Made by a program: the position numbers and the translations under genes
Part shown: piece by piece, positions 1 through 13,165 of the stretch
Position numbering within the stretch: the stretch's first letter is position 1
Layout of the letters: each line of letters begins with the position of its first letter
Origin: [Mycobacterium] nativiensis
GTDB lineage: Bacteria > Actinomycetota > Actinomycetes > Mycobacteriales > Mycobacteriaceae
Direction of reading: 5' to 3'
Assembly: GCF_020172685.1 (NCBI RefSeq)
Contig: NZ_CP083986.1
Coordinates: forward strand, 3,174,895-3,238,894
DNA: 64,000 nucleotides
Notes under the pieces: model-generated
What the model saw: only the letters and a program-made list of their open reading frames with translations
Databases searched by the model: none
What the model was told of the DNA's origin: nothing

Positions 1-168
1 GTCCTTCACACCCGGTGCCGACAAAACGCATGAACGCCAACCCGAAGGCAGCACGCACGATACGAGCCAGACACCAGGTGATCAGGATCCAACCACCGCA
101 ACAAGCGGCACTTCACCCTGACACTGAACTCCACGATAGGTACCCATTTCACGGTCTACGGTGAGGCG
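1..168. other. Unassigned left edge upstream of echA-like gene
   Basis: No gene can be assigned. Two forward frames stay open from the window edge, to stops near 121 and 164. One encodes a hydrophilic, threonine-rich tail and could be the end of a gene that begins outside the window. Nothing in either frame is recognisable. A TANNNT hexamer (TACGGT, 157-162) lies six bases before the GTG of the next gene and could be a -10 element for a leaderless transcript, but I see no convincing -35 element. Confidence 0.3.
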
Positions 169-924
169 GTGAGCGACGACATCCTGCTGGTCCGAACCGA
201 GGACCGCATCCGCACCCTGACCCTCAACCGCCCACAGTCCCGCAACGCGCTGTCCCGCGCCCTGTGCGAGGCCACCTTCGCCGCGCTGGTCGAGGCCGAC
301 ACCGACAACGACGTCGACGTCGTGATCCTCACCGGTACCGATCCGGTGTTCTGCGCCGGCGTGGACCTCAAAGAGCTCAGCGCTTCCACCACGCAACTCG
401 GCGGCTCACCGCAATGGCCGGCGCTGAGCAAGCCGGTTATCGGCGCGATCAACGGCGCCGCGGTAACGGGCGGTTTGGAGCTGGCGCTGAGCTGCGACAT
501 CCTGATCGCCTCGGAGCAGGCCCGGTTCGCCGACACCCACGCCCGGGTCGGGATCCTGCCCGGATGGGGACTCACGGTGCGGCTGCCCCAACGCGTCGGG
601 GTGGGCCTGGCCCGCCGGATGAGCCTCACCGGTGACTACCTGTCGGCGACCGACGCGTTGCGGGCCGGCCTGGTGACCGAGGTGGTGCCGCACACCGACC
701 TGCTGGCGGTGGCACGAAGGACCGCCGCGGCGATCGCCGGCAACAACCAGTCCGCGGTGCGCGCCCTGCTGGACACCTATCACCGCATCGACGAATCGCA
801 GACCGCAACCGGAATGTGGATCGAGGCGCAGGCTTCCAAACAGTGGTTGCGCCACGTGAGCGGCGCCGACGTCGCCGCGAGCCGGGAGGCCGTGCTGGAA
901 CGCGGTCGCGCGCAGGTGCGTTGA
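169..924 (+). CDS. echA16: Enoyl-CoA hydratase/isomerase family protein (EchA16-like)
   Basis: Crotonase-fold protein of 251 residues that probably acts on an acyl-CoA thioester in fatty-acid or side-chain degradation. The oxyanion-hole segments are visible (FCAGVDLKEL near residue 65 and the GGLELALSCD block near 103). The first catalytic glutamate of the hydratase pair is kept in GGLE. The second, normally in a QPE-type motif, is replaced in FADTHARVG, so simple hydratase activity is doubtful and isomerase or another crotonase chemistry is possible. The GTG start follows GAGGCG. From memory the protein closely resembles M. tuberculosis EchA16, which also precedes the dinF-infB region. It converges with the acetyltransferase gene after a 16-base gap. 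Confidence 0.85.
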   Translation: MSDDILLVRTEDRIRTLTLNRPQSRNALSRALCEATFAALVEADTDNDVDVVILTGTDPVFCAGVDLKELSASTTQLGGSPQWPALSKPVIGAINGAAVTGGLELALSCDILIASEQARFADTHARVGILPGWGLTVRLPQRVGVGLARRMSLTGDYLSATDALRAGLVTEVVPHTDLLAVARRTAAAIAGNNQSAVRALLDTYHRIDESQTATGMWIEAQASKQWLRHVSGADVAASREAVLERGRAQVR

Positions 925-940
925 CACCCCGGGGGCCTGC

Positions 941-1501
941 CTACCGCAATGATCTGATGACCCGGCAGGGGTTGCCCGCCGCGAGCACGCCCGCGGGAAG
1001 GTCGCGGGTCACCACGCTGCCGGCCCCGACAACCGTGTCGGCGCCGATCGACACCCCGGGGCAGACGATCACCCCGGAGGCCAGCCAGACGTTGTCGCCG
1101 ACGGTGATCGGCGCCGCCGACTCCCAACCCTGACGCCTGGCGTGCACGTCGTCGATCGGATGCAGGGCGGTGACCAGCTGGGCACGCGGGCCGATCGACA
1201 CGTTGTCGCCGATGATGATGGGCGCGCAGTCCAGCAGGACCGCGTCGTAGTTGATGAAGCAGTTGGCGCCGATGCTGATGTGTTTTCCGTAGTCGCAACA
1301 GAATCGGGGTTCAATGACCGAGTCCGCCCCGAATGCTCCGAGCAGCTCACCCAGCACGTCCCGGCGCCGGTCATCATCGTCGGCCGCCGTGCCGTTGAAC
1401 GCAGCCAGCAGACGCCGGCAGGCTCGACGGTCGGCGACCAGGTCGGGGTCATCAGGGCGATAACGCTCCCCACTGAGCATCCGATCCCGCTGACCGCTCA
1501 T
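941..1501 (-). CDS. Maltose/galactoside O-acetyltransferase family protein
   Basis: 186 residues of the left-handed parallel beta-helix (hexapeptide repeat) acetyltransferase family. These enzymes move acetyl from acetyl-CoA to a sugar hydroxyl. The N-terminal Maa/NodL signature is clear (ML-GERYRPDDPDL from residue 8). Hexapeptide repeats follow (isoleucine/valine-G-x-x motifs such as ISIGANCF, VSIGPRAQ, VSIGADTVVGAGSVV), and the family C-terminal motif AGNPCRVIR is present. The ATG at 1501 was chosen because the Maa signature begins right after it; the frame upstream lacks family similarity. It lies 11 bases downstream of the MATE gene on the same strand. The acceptor sugar cannot be told from sequence. 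Confidence 0.85.
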   Translation of the reverse strand: MSGQRDRMLSGERYRPDDPDLVADRRACRRLLAAFNGTAADDDDRRRDVLGELLGAFGADSVIEPRFCCDYGKHISIGANCFINYDAVLLDCAPIIIGDNVSIGPRAQLVTALHPIDDVHARRQGWESAAPITVGDNVWLASGVIVCPGVSIGADTVVGAGSVVTRDLPAGVLAAGNPCRVIRSLR

Positions 1502-1512
1502 GCCGGCTGATC

Positions 1513-2826
1513 CTACGGGCGGGCAGCCTGCACCCATCGCCCCGAGTAGGCGCGCCACCCGACGAACACCAACCGCAGCACGATGAACGTGGTCAGCCCC
1601 GACCAGATTCCGGCCAATCCCCAATCCAGAATCAGCGCCAACCAGGTCAGCGGGAGGAAGCCGGCCAGCGCGCTGATCACGGTGGCGGTGCGCATGAACG
1701 CGGCATCGCCGGCCCCCAGCAGCACTCCGTCCAGGGCGAAAACGGCGCCCGCGATGGGCAATTGAGCGATCAAGAACCACCACGGCACCATCACCGCGGC
1801 CAGCACCGCGGGATCCGCGGTGAACAGGCCCGGGATCACGAAGGCGCCGGCCGCCAGCAGCGCGGCCAGCACCACGGCAGCCACCGTGGAGAACACCGTC
1901 ACCCGTGCGGCCACCGACTTGGCACGTGCGGCATCACCGGCGCCCAGCGCCGCTCCGACCAGAGCCTGCGCGGCAATGGCGAGCGAATCGAGCACCAGGG
2001 CCAGAAACGTCCACAGCTGCAGCACAATCTGGTGGGCGGCCAGTGCTGCGGCCCCGAATCGGGCGGCGACCGCCGCCGCCGAGACGAAGCAGGCCTGAAA
2101 GGCCAGTGACCGCACGATCAGATCGCGCCCCATAGTCAGTTGCGCACGCAACACCGCTCTGTCGAACGTCAGGGGTGACCGTTCGGAGCGCAGTGCACCC
2201 AGGAACAGCAGCGCGGCCAGCCACTGACCCACGCAGTTGGCCACCGCCGAGCCGGTCAGACCCCAGCGCGGCATTCCCAGGAGGCCGAAAACCAGCAGCG
2301 GGCACAGCAGCGCCGACAGCGCGAAACCCGCCACGGCGTAACGCGGCGGCCGCGCCGTGTCCTGCACCCCGCGCAGCCATCCGTTGCCGGCCAGCGACAC
2401 CAGGATCGCCGGGGCGCCCAGCACCGCGACCCGCAACCACGGCAGCGCGGCCCGTGCTATGTCGTCGCGGCCGGCGATGACCGAGACCAGGGGCGCCGCC
2501 CCGAGTTGCACCGCGACGACGATCAGCGCACCGAGACCCAGCGCCAGCCAGGTCGCCTGGACACCTTCGGCGACCGCGGCACGACGATCACCGGCGCCGA
2601 AATGGCGGGCCGAGCGCGCGGTGGTTCCGTAGGACAGGAAGGTGGCCTGCGAGGCGACCAGGCCCAGAATCAGCCCGCCGATGGCCAGCCCGGCCAGCCC
2701 CTCGGCGCCCAGTCGGCCGACGACCGCGGTGTCGAACAGCAGATACAGCGGCTCGGCGGCCAGCACCACCAGCGCCGGCAGGGCCAACGCCGCGATCTGG
2801 CGTCCACCGGCGGGCCGCTCAGCCAT
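1513..2826 (-). CDS. dinF: MATE family efflux transporter (DinF-like)
   Basis: 437-residue integral membrane protein of the MATE (multidrug and toxic compound extrusion) family, DinF branch, which exports cationic compounds in exchange for H+ or Na+. About twelve hydrophobic segments run through the protein. The N-terminal helix carries the family pattern LYLLFDTAVVGRLG, and its internal duplicate reads LDSLAIAAQALVGAALG near the middle. The ATG at 2826 is chosen because it opens the first helix; an upstream extension would be arginine-rich and non-conserved. The gene starts 13 bases after the stop of the DHH phosphoesterase gene, so it is probably the last or next-to-last gene of the rimP-nusA-infB run. 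The substrate is unknown. Confidence 0.88.
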   Translation of the reverse strand: MAERPAGGRQIAALALPALVVLAAEPLYLLFDTAVVGRLGAEGLAGLAIGGLILGLVASQATFLSYGTTARSARHFGAGDRRAAVAEGVQATWLALGLGALIVVAVQLGAAPLVSVIAGRDDIARAALPWLRVAVLGAPAILVSLAGNGWLRGVQDTARPPRYAVAGFALSALLCPLLVFGLLGMPRWGLTGSAVANCVGQWLAALLFLGALRSERSPLTFDRAVLRAQLTMGRDLIVRSLAFQACFVSAAAVAARFGAAALAAHQIVLQLWTFLALVLDSLAIAAQALVGAALGAGDAARAKSVAARVTVFSTVAAVVLAALLAAGAFVIPGLFTADPAVLAAVMVPWWFLIAQLPIAGAVFALDGVLLGAGDAAFMRTATVISALAGFLPLTWLALILDWGLAGIWSGLTTFIVLRLVFVGWRAYSGRWVQAARP

Positions 2827-2839
2827 TGCACCCCCTGGA

Positions 2840-4292
<1,453 letters not shown>

Positions 4293-4294
4293 GA

Positions 4295-7060
<2,766 letters not shown>

Positions 7061-7137
7061 TACATCTCCTGTCTATGAGGCGACAGCGGTGGTGGGCCGC
7101 GCCTCGGGTTTAGCTATGACGCATTGTCATCGGGACT

Positions 7138-7509
7138 TCACGGTGTGCTCATGTTCTTCGCTACCTGTTCTGTTTCCCGGGGCGGTGAGCCGATCTCCAG
7201 ACGATCGAAGTACTCCTCCACCCCGGATACATCCGGGGAACCGCTGATCCGCAGCGCGCGAGAGAACGCTCGTCGCCGGATCGCCGCTTGCAGGCATTCC
7301 GGCGCGGGATGCAGCCATGCACCCCGTCCCGGCTGGTTGCCTGCCCGGTCTACGACCACGGCACCGTTGCCGTTCGTCGTTGACACAGCGACCACCCGAA
7401 GCAATTCGACGGCCAACTCGCGTTTCCGGCATCCGACACACGTGCGCACCGGTCCCCGAGGGGAGCGGTGCGTCCGCGAGCCGGTCGACGGAATCTCGCG
7501 CTGGATCAC
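7138..7509 (-). CDS. ylxR: YlxR family (DUF448) RNA-binding protein
   Basis: 123-residue protein with the YlxR signature RTCVGCRKRE near residues 22-31, then the VDRAGNQPGRGAWLHP block and a C-terminal helical segment. The family has a small basic RNA/DNA-binding fold and is nearly always encoded between nusA and infB, as here. Work in other bacteria links it to regulation of transcription or RNase P; its role in mycobacteria is not settled. The start is GTG at 7509. A perfect 8-bp hairpin lies in the 69-base gap between nusA and this gene, so expression may be attenuated relative to nusA. Confidence 0.88.
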   Translation of the reverse strand: MIQREIPSTGSRTHRSPRGPVRTCVGCRKRELAVELLRVVAVSTTNGNGAVVVDRAGNQPGRGAWLHPAPECLQAAIRRRAFSRALRISGSPDVSGVEEYFDRLEIGSPPRETEQVAKNMSTP

Positions 7510-7543
7510 GGCTCAGTCTACCCATACGAAGGCGATGTCCCGA

Positions 7544-7568
7544 ACCACCTGAATTCTCACCAGGTGGT
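7544..7568 (-). terminator. Hairpin between nusA and ylxR (attenuator or terminator)
   Basis: Perfect 8-bp inverted repeat ACCACCTG/CAGGTGGT with a 9-base loop, starting about 10 bases after the nusA stop. No run of U follows, which is usual for mycobacterial hairpin terminators. It could partly stop transcription between nusA and ylxR-infB, or be an RNA-processing or binding site. Confidence 0.45.
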
Positions 7569-7578
7569 CGCGCCCCGC

Positions 7579-8634
7579 TCAGTGTCCTTGCGCCACGCCC
7601 CGGTCGGACCCACGCTCGGCAATGCCTCCCCCGGGGTCCGCCCCGGGCTCCGGGGTGTCACTGCGGATATCGATGCGCCACCCGGTCAATCGGGCCGCCA
7701 GCCGGGCATTCTGGCCCTCCTTGCCGATGGCCAGTGACAGTTGGAAATCCGGAACCACCACCCGGGCGGCACGCGACGCCTGGTCGATCACTGTCACCGA
7801 CATCACCTTGGCCGGCGACAGCGCATTGCCCACGAACCGCGCCGGGTCCTCATCGAAATCGATGATGTCGATCTTCTCGCCGGCCAACTCACTCATCACG
7901 TTGCGTACGCGCTGGCCCATCGGGCCGATGCAGGCGCCCTTGGCGTTCAGTCCGGGGACCGCAGAGGCCACCGCGATCTTGGAGCGGTGACCTGCTTCGC
8001 GGGCCACCGCGACGATCTCCACCGACCCGTCGGCGATCTCAGGCACTTCCAGGGCGAACAGCTTGCGAACCAGGTTCGGGTGCGTGCGGGACAGTTCGAT
8101 GCGCGGCTCGCGGAGCCCGCGGGTGACGCCGATGACGTAGCAGCGCAGCCGGTCACCGTGCTCGTAGCCTTCGCCGGGCGCCTGCTCGGCGGGCCGGATC
8201 ACGCCGTCGAAGCCCTTGGCCTCGGTGCCCAGCCGCACCACGATGACACCGCGGGCATTCTCCCGGGCATCGCGCTGCACGACGCCGGCGACGATGTCAC
8301 CTTCCCGCGCCGAGAATTCACCGTAGGCCTTCTCGTTCTCGGCATCCCGCAGCCGCTGCAGGATGACCTGGCGGGCGGTGGTCGCCGCGATCCGGCCGAA
8401 ACCCTCGGGGGTGTCGTCGTACTCGCTGATGACGTTGCCGTCCTCGTCGGTCTCGCGGGCCAGCACGCGCACCACGCCGGTCTTGCGGTCGACGTCGATG
8501 ACCGCGTCGGCCTGGTGCCCCTCGGTATGCCGGTACGCGGTGAGCAGCGCCGACTTGATCGTGTCCACCACCACATCGACCGGAATGCCCTTGTCGGCCT
8601 CGATCGCATGCAGCGCGGCCATGTCGATGTTCAT
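7579..8634 (-). CDS. nusA: Transcription termination/antitermination factor NusA
   Basis: 351-residue NusA, an RNA polymerase-binding elongation factor controlling pausing, termination and rRNA antitermination. Domain order is: N-terminal polymerase-binding domain (DMAALHAIE at the start), S1 domain ([13 protein letters not shown] near residue 107), and two KH domains ([14 protein letters not shown] near 230 and [19 protein letters not shown] near 305). The E. coli-type acidic repeats are absent, as in other Actinobacteria. The ATG at 8634 overlaps the rimP stop as TAATG, with GAGGAGG upstream. A GTG three codons earlier sits directly on that ribosome-binding site and is unlikely to be the start. 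Confidence 0.96.
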   Translation of the reverse strand: MNIDMAALHAIEADKGIPVDVVVDTIKSALLTAYRHTEGHQADAVIDVDRKTGVVRVLARETDEDGNVISEYDDTPEGFGRIAATTARQVILQRLRDAENEKAYGEFSAREGDIVAGVVQRDARENARGVIVVRLGTEAKGFDGVIRPAEQAPGEGYEHGDRLRCYVIGVTRGLREPRIELSRTHPNLVRKLFALEVPEIADGSVEIVAVAREAGHRSKIAVASAVPGLNAKGACIGPMGQRVRNVMSELAGEKIDIIDFDEDPARFVGNALSPAKVMSVTVIDQASRAARVVVPDFQLSLAIGKEGQNARLAARLTGWRIDIRSDTPEPGADPGGGIAERGSDRGVAQGH

Positions 8635-9218
8635 TAGCGCCACTCCTCCTCGTCGCTACGCTCCGCATTGTCGTCGGCGCGGTTCATCGCTCCGGCGTCC
8701 ATTCCCGCATCTTTGGCCTGGCGGCCGATCAACTCCAACTCACGTTCACTCGGCGGCGAGAACTCGACTTGCACAACCGCTTGGCCGATATCGCTCAGCG
8801 GTAGCTTTCGCCGGTTGAAGTCCCGTCCCGCGCGCACCACCAGGATCAGCACGTCATCGTCGAGGGCGCCGACCCGTCCGGTCAGGCCGGATCCGTCGGT
8901 CAGCGTCACCTCGACCTTGCGGCCGTGAGCGCGCCTGAAGTGCTTGGCTGTGGTCAGCGGGCGCTGCACACCCGGTGAGCTGACCTCCAGAACGTATTGG
9001 TCGTCGAATTCCAGCGCGTCGAGCAAAGCCGACGCCGAGCGCGACAGCGCCGCGGCGGTGTCCAGGTCCAGCGGGGTGTCGCCGTCGGCGACCACCGTGA
9101 TACGCGGCAATTGCGCGTCGGTGTCGACGACGACGTCTTCGATCTCGTATCCGGCGCGCGTGAACTCCGCGTCGAGCAGCTCGATCACCTGTGTCTGGGA
9201 AGGTAGCCCGGTGGCCAC
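8634..9218 (-). CDS. rimP: Ribosome maturation factor RimP
   Basis: 194-residue RimP, needed for 30S maturation around the central pseudoknot. The N-terminal domain is recognised by [20 protein letters not shown] followed by [18 protein letters not shown]. The hallmark [20 protein letters not shown] lies near residue 87, then the SH3-like C-terminal domain with a highly charged tail. The GTG at 9218 was chosen because GAGGAG lies about seven bases upstream and family alignment begins there. It is the first gene of the rimP-nusA-ylxR-infB-rbfA-nrnA run and is divergent from the lipoprotein gene. The 195-base gap upstream must hold both promoters. Confidence 0.93.
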   Translation of the reverse strand: MATGLPSQTQVIELLDAEFTRAGYEIEDVVVDTDAQLPRITVVADGDTPLDLDTAAALSRSASALLDALEFDDQYVLEVSSPGVQRPLTTAKHFRRAHGRKVEVTLTDGSGLTGRVGALDDDVLILVVRAGRDFNRRKLPLSDIGQAVVQVEFSPPSERELELIGRQAKDAGMDAGAMNRADDNAERSDEEEWR

Positions 9219-9413
9219 GGCGAGCTCCTCATCTTGAGTTATCCGGTCAGCGCGCGTTCCCACGCGCCAGGCGCAGCCGGGAATCAGCTATCAACGATAC
9301 GCCGTGGGTTGCACGGTCACCGCAAAGCGGCAAAAGCGCTCAGTCACTCCACAGCGACCCACAGCGGCCACGTCACATTCGTCCGCCGGGGTCGCAATGG
9401 CAGGATGTTTCAG

Positions 9414-9923
9414 ATGTCCGGCCCCCTGACCGCCATCGACCGGCGGCGTGTACTGACCGGCGCCGGGATTCTCGCTCTGCTCGCCGTGACGGCACCGGCG
9501 TGCGGCTCGAAGCCGACCCCGCCGGCGGTGGACGACCTCGAAGCCCAACGCCAGCTCGCGCAGCGCGACAGTGATCTGGCTGCCGCGGCCGGAGCCGCGG
9601 CCGGCGGACCGGAATCCAAGGCGCTCGCCGCGGCACTGGAACAGGTTTCGCTGGAGCGCGCCGAACACGCCCGGGCGCTGGCCACCGAAATCGCCCGAGC
9701 CGCCGGTAAGCCCCTCCCCGAGGCGCCCGAGACCACCACGCCGACAACGGTGCCCGATGCCCCGGCTCCCACGGTGTCCCAGGTGGTCAACGCACTGCGC
9801 GCCGCGGCCGACAGCGCCGGGAAGCTGGCGATCTCCTCGTCGGGTTACCGGGCCGGGCTGCTGGCCTCCATCGCGGCGTCCTGCACAGCCTCCTACGCGG
9901 TCGCATTGGTGGCGCAGTCATGA
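9414..9923 (+). CDS. Putative Tat/lipoprotein, alanine-rich, helical (Rv2843-like)
   Basis: 169 residues with an N-terminal RRR followed by a hydrophobic stretch and the lipobox-like TAPAC, so it is probably an exported lipoprotein, perhaps via Tat. The mature part is predicted to be all helical: LEAQRQLAQRDSD, then LEQVSLERAEHARALATEI, a Thr/Pro linker, then a long alanine-rich helix. The E-x-x-x-H spacing in the second helix recalls ferritin-like bundles, and the next gene is a ferritin-like protein with a 4-base overlap. The start at 9414 is chosen for an AGG about nine bases upstream; an ATG at 9405 is possible. By position it matches M. tuberculosis Rv2843. Function unknown. Confidence 0.7.
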   Translation: MSGPLTAIDRRRVLTGAGILALLAVTAPACGSKPTPPAVDDLEAQRQLAQRDSDLAAAAGAAAGGPESKALAAALEQVSLERAEHARALATEIARAAGKPLPEAPETTTPTTVPDAPAPTVSQVVNALRAAADSAGKLAISSSGYRAGLLASIAASCTASYAVALVAQS

Positions 9924-10372
9924 CGTCCGCCGAACCCGTCAGCGGTCCCGATGCCGCCCTGTGCGATGCGCTGGCCACCGAATACGGAGTGGTCTACGGC
10001 TACGGGCTGGTGTCGGCCTATTCCCTGCCGGAGTTCAATGACCTGGTGGTGACCACCATCCGCCAGCATCGCGAGCGCCGGGACCGCACCATCGCGATGC
10101 TGACCGGCCGTTCGGTCGAGGTCCCGCTCGCCGCGGCCGGCTACCAGGTGCCGATCCCGGTGACCACGTCCAACGACGCACTGCGGCTGGCAGTTCGGAT
10201 GGAGAACGACACCGCGACGGCGTGGCGCGCCGTGGTCGAGCAGGCCCAGGAGTCCTCCGATCGCGAATTCGCGGCGACCGCACTCGGCCAGAGCGCGGTG
10301 CTGGCCGCGCACTGGAACCAGGCCTTGGGCAACTGGCCGATCACCCGGGCTTTCCCGGGCGGCGAGGACTGA
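9920..10372 (+). CDS. Ferritin-like DUF4439 domain protein (Rv2844-like)
   Basis: 150-residue helical protein matching the actinobacterial DUF4439 ferritin-like family. Features are ALATEYGVVYGYGLV in helix 1, a QHRERRDRTIAML helix with E/H spacing, YQVPIPV in the crossover, and a second helix pair containing WRAVVEQA and LAAHWNQALG. It has no signal peptide. Its ATG overlaps the stop of the upstream lipoprotein gene (ATGA), so the two are translated together and may form a heteromeric four-helix assembly. Metal binding is not shown: the paired E-x-x-H ligands of true ferritins are not obvious. Function unknown. Confidence 0.7.
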   Translation: MTSAEPVSGPDAALCDALATEYGVVYGYGLVSAYSLPEFNDLVVTTIRQHRERRDRTIAMLTGRSVEVPLAAAGYQVPIPVTTSNDALRLAVRMENDTATAWRAVVEQAQESSDREFAATALGQSAVLAAHWNQALGNWPITRAFPGGED

Positions 10373-10391
10373 GCGAAAGGCAGGCGGGTTG

Positions 10392-10721
10392 ATGTCGATG
10401 TGGAAACGGGGCGTACGCCTCGTCGTATTCACCGCTGCGGCCTGGGCTGCGCTGGGGATCGCCGCCGGACCGGCCGCCGCCTGGCCCATCCCCTACACCG
10501 CCGAGGACATCAGATACCTCGACGCGACCCGCGGCAATTTCCCCGGTGACGACGATCAGCTGCTGCTGGCCGGCAAACAGGTCTGCCGGCTGCTCTACAC
10601 CGGCCAGCCGTCGGCTGCGGTGATCGACCAGATCGCCGCACAGTACGGCGCCGGCCCAGAGCAGGCCGGAATCGTGGTGCGTGCGGCACGCGGCACGATG
10701 TGCACGCAGGCTCCGGGCTGA
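10392..10721 (+). CDS. Secreted DUF732 protein
   Basis: 109 residues with a clear signal peptide: a basic start, a hydrophobic stretch (LVVFTAAAWAALGIAAG) and an AAA-W cleavage region. The mature part carries the mycobacterial DUF732 pattern: DIRYLDATRGNF, then a cysteine in GKQVCRLL and a second in TMCTQ, likely disulfide-bonded. Family members are small exported proteins of unknown role, common in mycobacteria. AAAGGCAGG precedes the ATG. A TTG one codon earlier is possible. It lies 19 bases after the DUF4439 gene and converges with proS, with only six bases between the stops. Confidence 0.75.
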   Translation: MSMWKRGVRLVVFTAAAWAALGIAAGPAAAWPIPYTAEDIRYLDATRGNFPGDDDQLLLAGKQVCRLLYTGQPSAAVIDQIAAQYGAGPEQAGIVVRAARGTMCTQAPG

Positions 10722-10727
10722 CCGAGC

Positions 10728-12482
10728 CTAACGAGCGCCGGCGCGGACCGCGTCGAGGATCTGTGCGGCCAGGCCGTCACCGACGGCGAGTTCCCGCTTC
10801 TCCCCAGCGAAGCGGTCCCGCAGTTCCACCGCCCCTTCGGCCCAGCCGCGGCCGACCACCACCACCAGTGGCATGCCGAGCAGTTCGGCGTCCTTGAACT
10901 TGACCCCGGGCGACGCAGTGCGGTCATCCAGCAGCACCTCGACCCCGAGACGGTCCAGTTCGGCGGCCAGCTCGCCTGCGCCGGCCCGCGCCGCGTCGTC
11001 CTTGTTGGCGATCACCAGGTGCACGTCGAACGGGGCGACCTGCGCCGGCCAGCGCAGCCCCATCTCGTCGTGATGCTGCTCGGCGATCACGGCCACCAGT
11101 CGCGACACCCCGATCCCGTAGGAACCCATGGTGAGGCGTACCGGCCGGCCGTCCTCGCCGAGCACGTCGGCGGCGAACGCATCGGTGTATTTGCGGCCCA
11201 GCGAGAAGATGTGGCCGATCTCGATCCCGCGAGCGCTGACCAGCGGGCCGGCGCCGTCCGGCGACGCGTCGCCGTCGCGCACCTCGGCGGCCTCGATGGT
11301 GCCGTCGGCGGTGAAGTCCCGGCCGGCCACCAGTCCCACCACGTGCTTGCCGGGCTGATCAGCCCCGGTGATCCAGCTGGTGCCGTCCACCACCCGCGGG
11401 TCCACGAGGTAGCGGACCCCGTTGTCCTGCAAAGCCTTCGGGCCGATGTAGCCCTTCACCAGGAACGGGTGCTTGGCGAAGTCACCGTCACCGAGCAGTG
11501 CGTATTCCGAGGGCTCCAGCGCGGCGCCCAGCCGCTTGTCGTCGACCTCCCGATCACCGGGGACCCCGATGCCGAGCAGTTCCCACTCCCCGCCGGGCTC
11601 GCGAACCTTGACCATGACGTTCTTGAGCGTGTCGGCGGCGGTGACAGGGCGGTCCAGAGCGCCGTTGGCCCAGTCCACCAGGGTGGCGATGGTCGGGGTG
11701 TCCCCGGTGTCGTGCACGGTCGCCTCGGGCTGCCCGCTGATCGGTGTGGGCTCGGGGCGCGCGGTGACGACGGCTTCGACGTTGGCGGCGTACCCGGACT
11801 CCACGCACCGCACGAAGGTGTCCTCGCCGATCTCACTCTCGGCCAGGAACTCCTCGGAGGCCGAGCCGCCCATCGCCCCGGACGTCGCCGCGACGATCAC
11901 GTAGCGCAGCGCCAGCCGGTCGAAGATCTTCTGGTAGGCCGCCCGGTGGGCGTCGTAGGCGGCGGAGAGCCCGGAGTCGTCGACGTCGAAGGAGTAGGAG
12001 TCCTTCATCACGAACTCCCGGCCGCGCAGGATCCCGGCACGCGGCCGCGCCTCATCACGGTACTTGCTCTGGATCTGGTAGAGCACCACCGGAAAGTCCT
12101 TGTAGGAGTTGTATTCACCCTTGACCGTCAGGGTGAACATCTCCTCGTGGGTGGGCGCCAGCAGGTAGTCGTTGTCCCGGCGGTCCTGGAGGCGGAACAG
12201 CCCGTCGCCGTACTCGGTCCAGCGGTTGGTCGTCTCGTACGGGGCACGCGGCAGCAACGCGGGGAACAGGATCTCCTGCCCGCCGATGGCGTTCATCTCC
12301 TCACGCACCACGCGTTCGATGTTGCGCAGCACCCGCAGGCCCAGCGGCAGCCAGCTGTACAGGCCGGGCGCGATGGGCCGGACGTAGCCGGCCCGGATCA
12401 GCAGCTTGTGGCTGGGGACCTCGGCATCGGCGGGGTCGTCGCGCAGGGTACGAAGGAACAGCTGGGACATCCGGGTGATCAC
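10728..12482 (-). CDS. proS: Prolyl-tRNA synthetase (bacterial type, with editing domain)
   Basis: 584-residue class II aminoacyl-tRNA synthetase that charges tRNA-Pro. Motif 2 reads [20 protein letters not shown] and motif 3 [13 protein letters not shown]. Between them lies the INS domain that hydrolyses mischarged Ala-tRNA-Pro (about residues 220-400, with [16 protein letters not shown]). The C-terminal anticodon-binding domain contains the [18 protein letters not shown] block. The GTG at 12482 gives the mycobacterial N-terminus ([19 protein letters not shown]); an ATG four codons in is an alternative. The upstream frame overlaps ureA and is not real. It is divergent from the urease operon with a 66-base gap. 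Confidence 0.96.
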   Translation of the reverse strand: MITRMSQLFLRTLRDDPADAEVPSHKLLIRAGYVRPIAPGLYSWLPLGLRVLRNIERVVREEMNAIGGQEILFPALLPRAPYETTNRWTEYGDGLFRLQDRRDNDYLLAPTHEEMFTLTVKGEYNSYKDFPVVLYQIQSKYRDEARPRAGILRGREFVMKDSYSFDVDDSGLSAAYDAHRAAYQKIFDRLALRYVIVAATSGAMGGSASEEFLAESEIGEDTFVRCVESGYAANVEAVVTARPEPTPISGQPEATVHDTGDTPTIATLVDWANGALDRPVTAADTLKNVMVKVREPGGEWELLGIGVPGDREVDDKRLGAALEPSEYALLGDGDFAKHPFLVKGYIGPKALQDNGVRYLVDPRVVDGTSWITGADQPGKHVVGLVAGRDFTADGTIEAAEVRDGDASPDGAGPLVSARGIEIGHIFSLGRKYTDAFAADVLGEDGRPVRLTMGSYGIGVSRLVAVIAEQHHDEMGLRWPAQVAPFDVHLVIANKDDAARAGAGELAAELDRLGVEVLLDDRTASPGVKFKDAELLGMPLVVVVGRGWAEGAVELRDRFAGEKRELAVGDGLAAQILDAVRAGAR

Positions 12483-12548
12483 GGGGCGCCAGCTTATCGG
12501 GTCCGATACCCGAAACCTCCCCGCCGGCGCGTGGCATGATCGCGTGAT

Positions 12549-12851
12549 ATGCGCATCACCCCGCATGAGCAGGAACGTCTGCTGTTGTCCTACGCCGCGG
12601 AGCTGTCGCGGCGGCGTCGCGCCCGGGGGCTGCGGCTCAACCATCCCGAAGCCGTGGCGATCATCACCGACCACATTCTCGAGGGTGCGCGTGACGGACG
12701 AACCGTAGCCGAGTTGATGGCCAGCGCCCGCGAAGTACTCGGACGCGACGACGTCATGGAGGGCGTTCCCGAGATGCTGAACCTGGTGCAGGCCGAGGCC
12801 ACGTTCCCGGACGGCACCAAGCTGGTCTCCGTGCACCATCCGATCGGCTGA
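12549..12851 (+). CDS. ureA: Urease gamma subunit
   Basis: 100-residue gamma subunit of urease, which hydrolyses urea to ammonia and carbamate. Family blocks: [13 protein letters not shown] at the start, [21 protein letters not shown] in the middle and [18 protein letters not shown] near the end. It is the first gene of the ureABCFGD operon; ureB begins two bases after its stop. The short 66-base gap to the divergent proS must hold the promoter. Separate gamma, beta and alpha subunits are the arrangement of soil bacteria and mycobacteria. Confidence 0.95.
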   Translation: MRITPHEQERLLLSYAAELSRRRRARGLRLNHPEAVAIITDHILEGARDGRTVAELMASAREVLGRDDVMEGVPEMLNLVQAEATFPDGTKLVSVHHPIG

Positions 12852-12853
12852 CG

Positions 12854-13165
12854 GTGATCCCCGGAGAGATCCTGTTCGGCAACGGCGAGATCGAGATCAA
12901 CGCCGGTGCCGAGCGGTTGGAGATGCAGATCGTCAACGCCGGCGACCGCCCGGTCCAGGTCGGCAGCCACGTCCACCTGCCGCAGGCCAACACGGCGCTG
13001 TCGTTCGACCGGGCCGCGGCCCACGGCCGCCGGCTGGACATCCCGGCGGGCACCTCGGTTCGCTTCGAACCGGGGGTGCCGCGCACCGTTTGGCTGATAC
13101 CGCTGGGCGGACGTCGTGAGGTGCCCGGCCTCACGCTGGATCCGCCGGGAAGGCTGGACGACTGA
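12854..13165 (+). CDS. ureB: Urease beta subunit
   Basis: 103-residue urease beta subunit starting with GTG ([17 protein letters not shown]). Other conserved blocks are [18 protein letters not shown] and the C-terminal [19 protein letters not shown]. The family more often has FHF-E-N in the middle segment; here it reads [12 protein letters not shown], the mycobacterial form. The last base of its stop codon is the first base of the ureC ATG, so the two are translationally coupled. Confidence 0.94.
   Translation: MIPGEILFGNGEIEINAGAERLEMQIVNAGDRPVQVGSHVHLPQANTALSFDRAAAHGRRLDIPAGTSVRFEPGVPRTVWLIPLGGRREVPGLTLDPPGRLDD

Noticed and set aside
7116..7130. ATGAC/GTCAT inverted repeat upstream of infB
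   Set aside because: Five-base arms are too short to distinguish from chance and are not placed at a promoter element.
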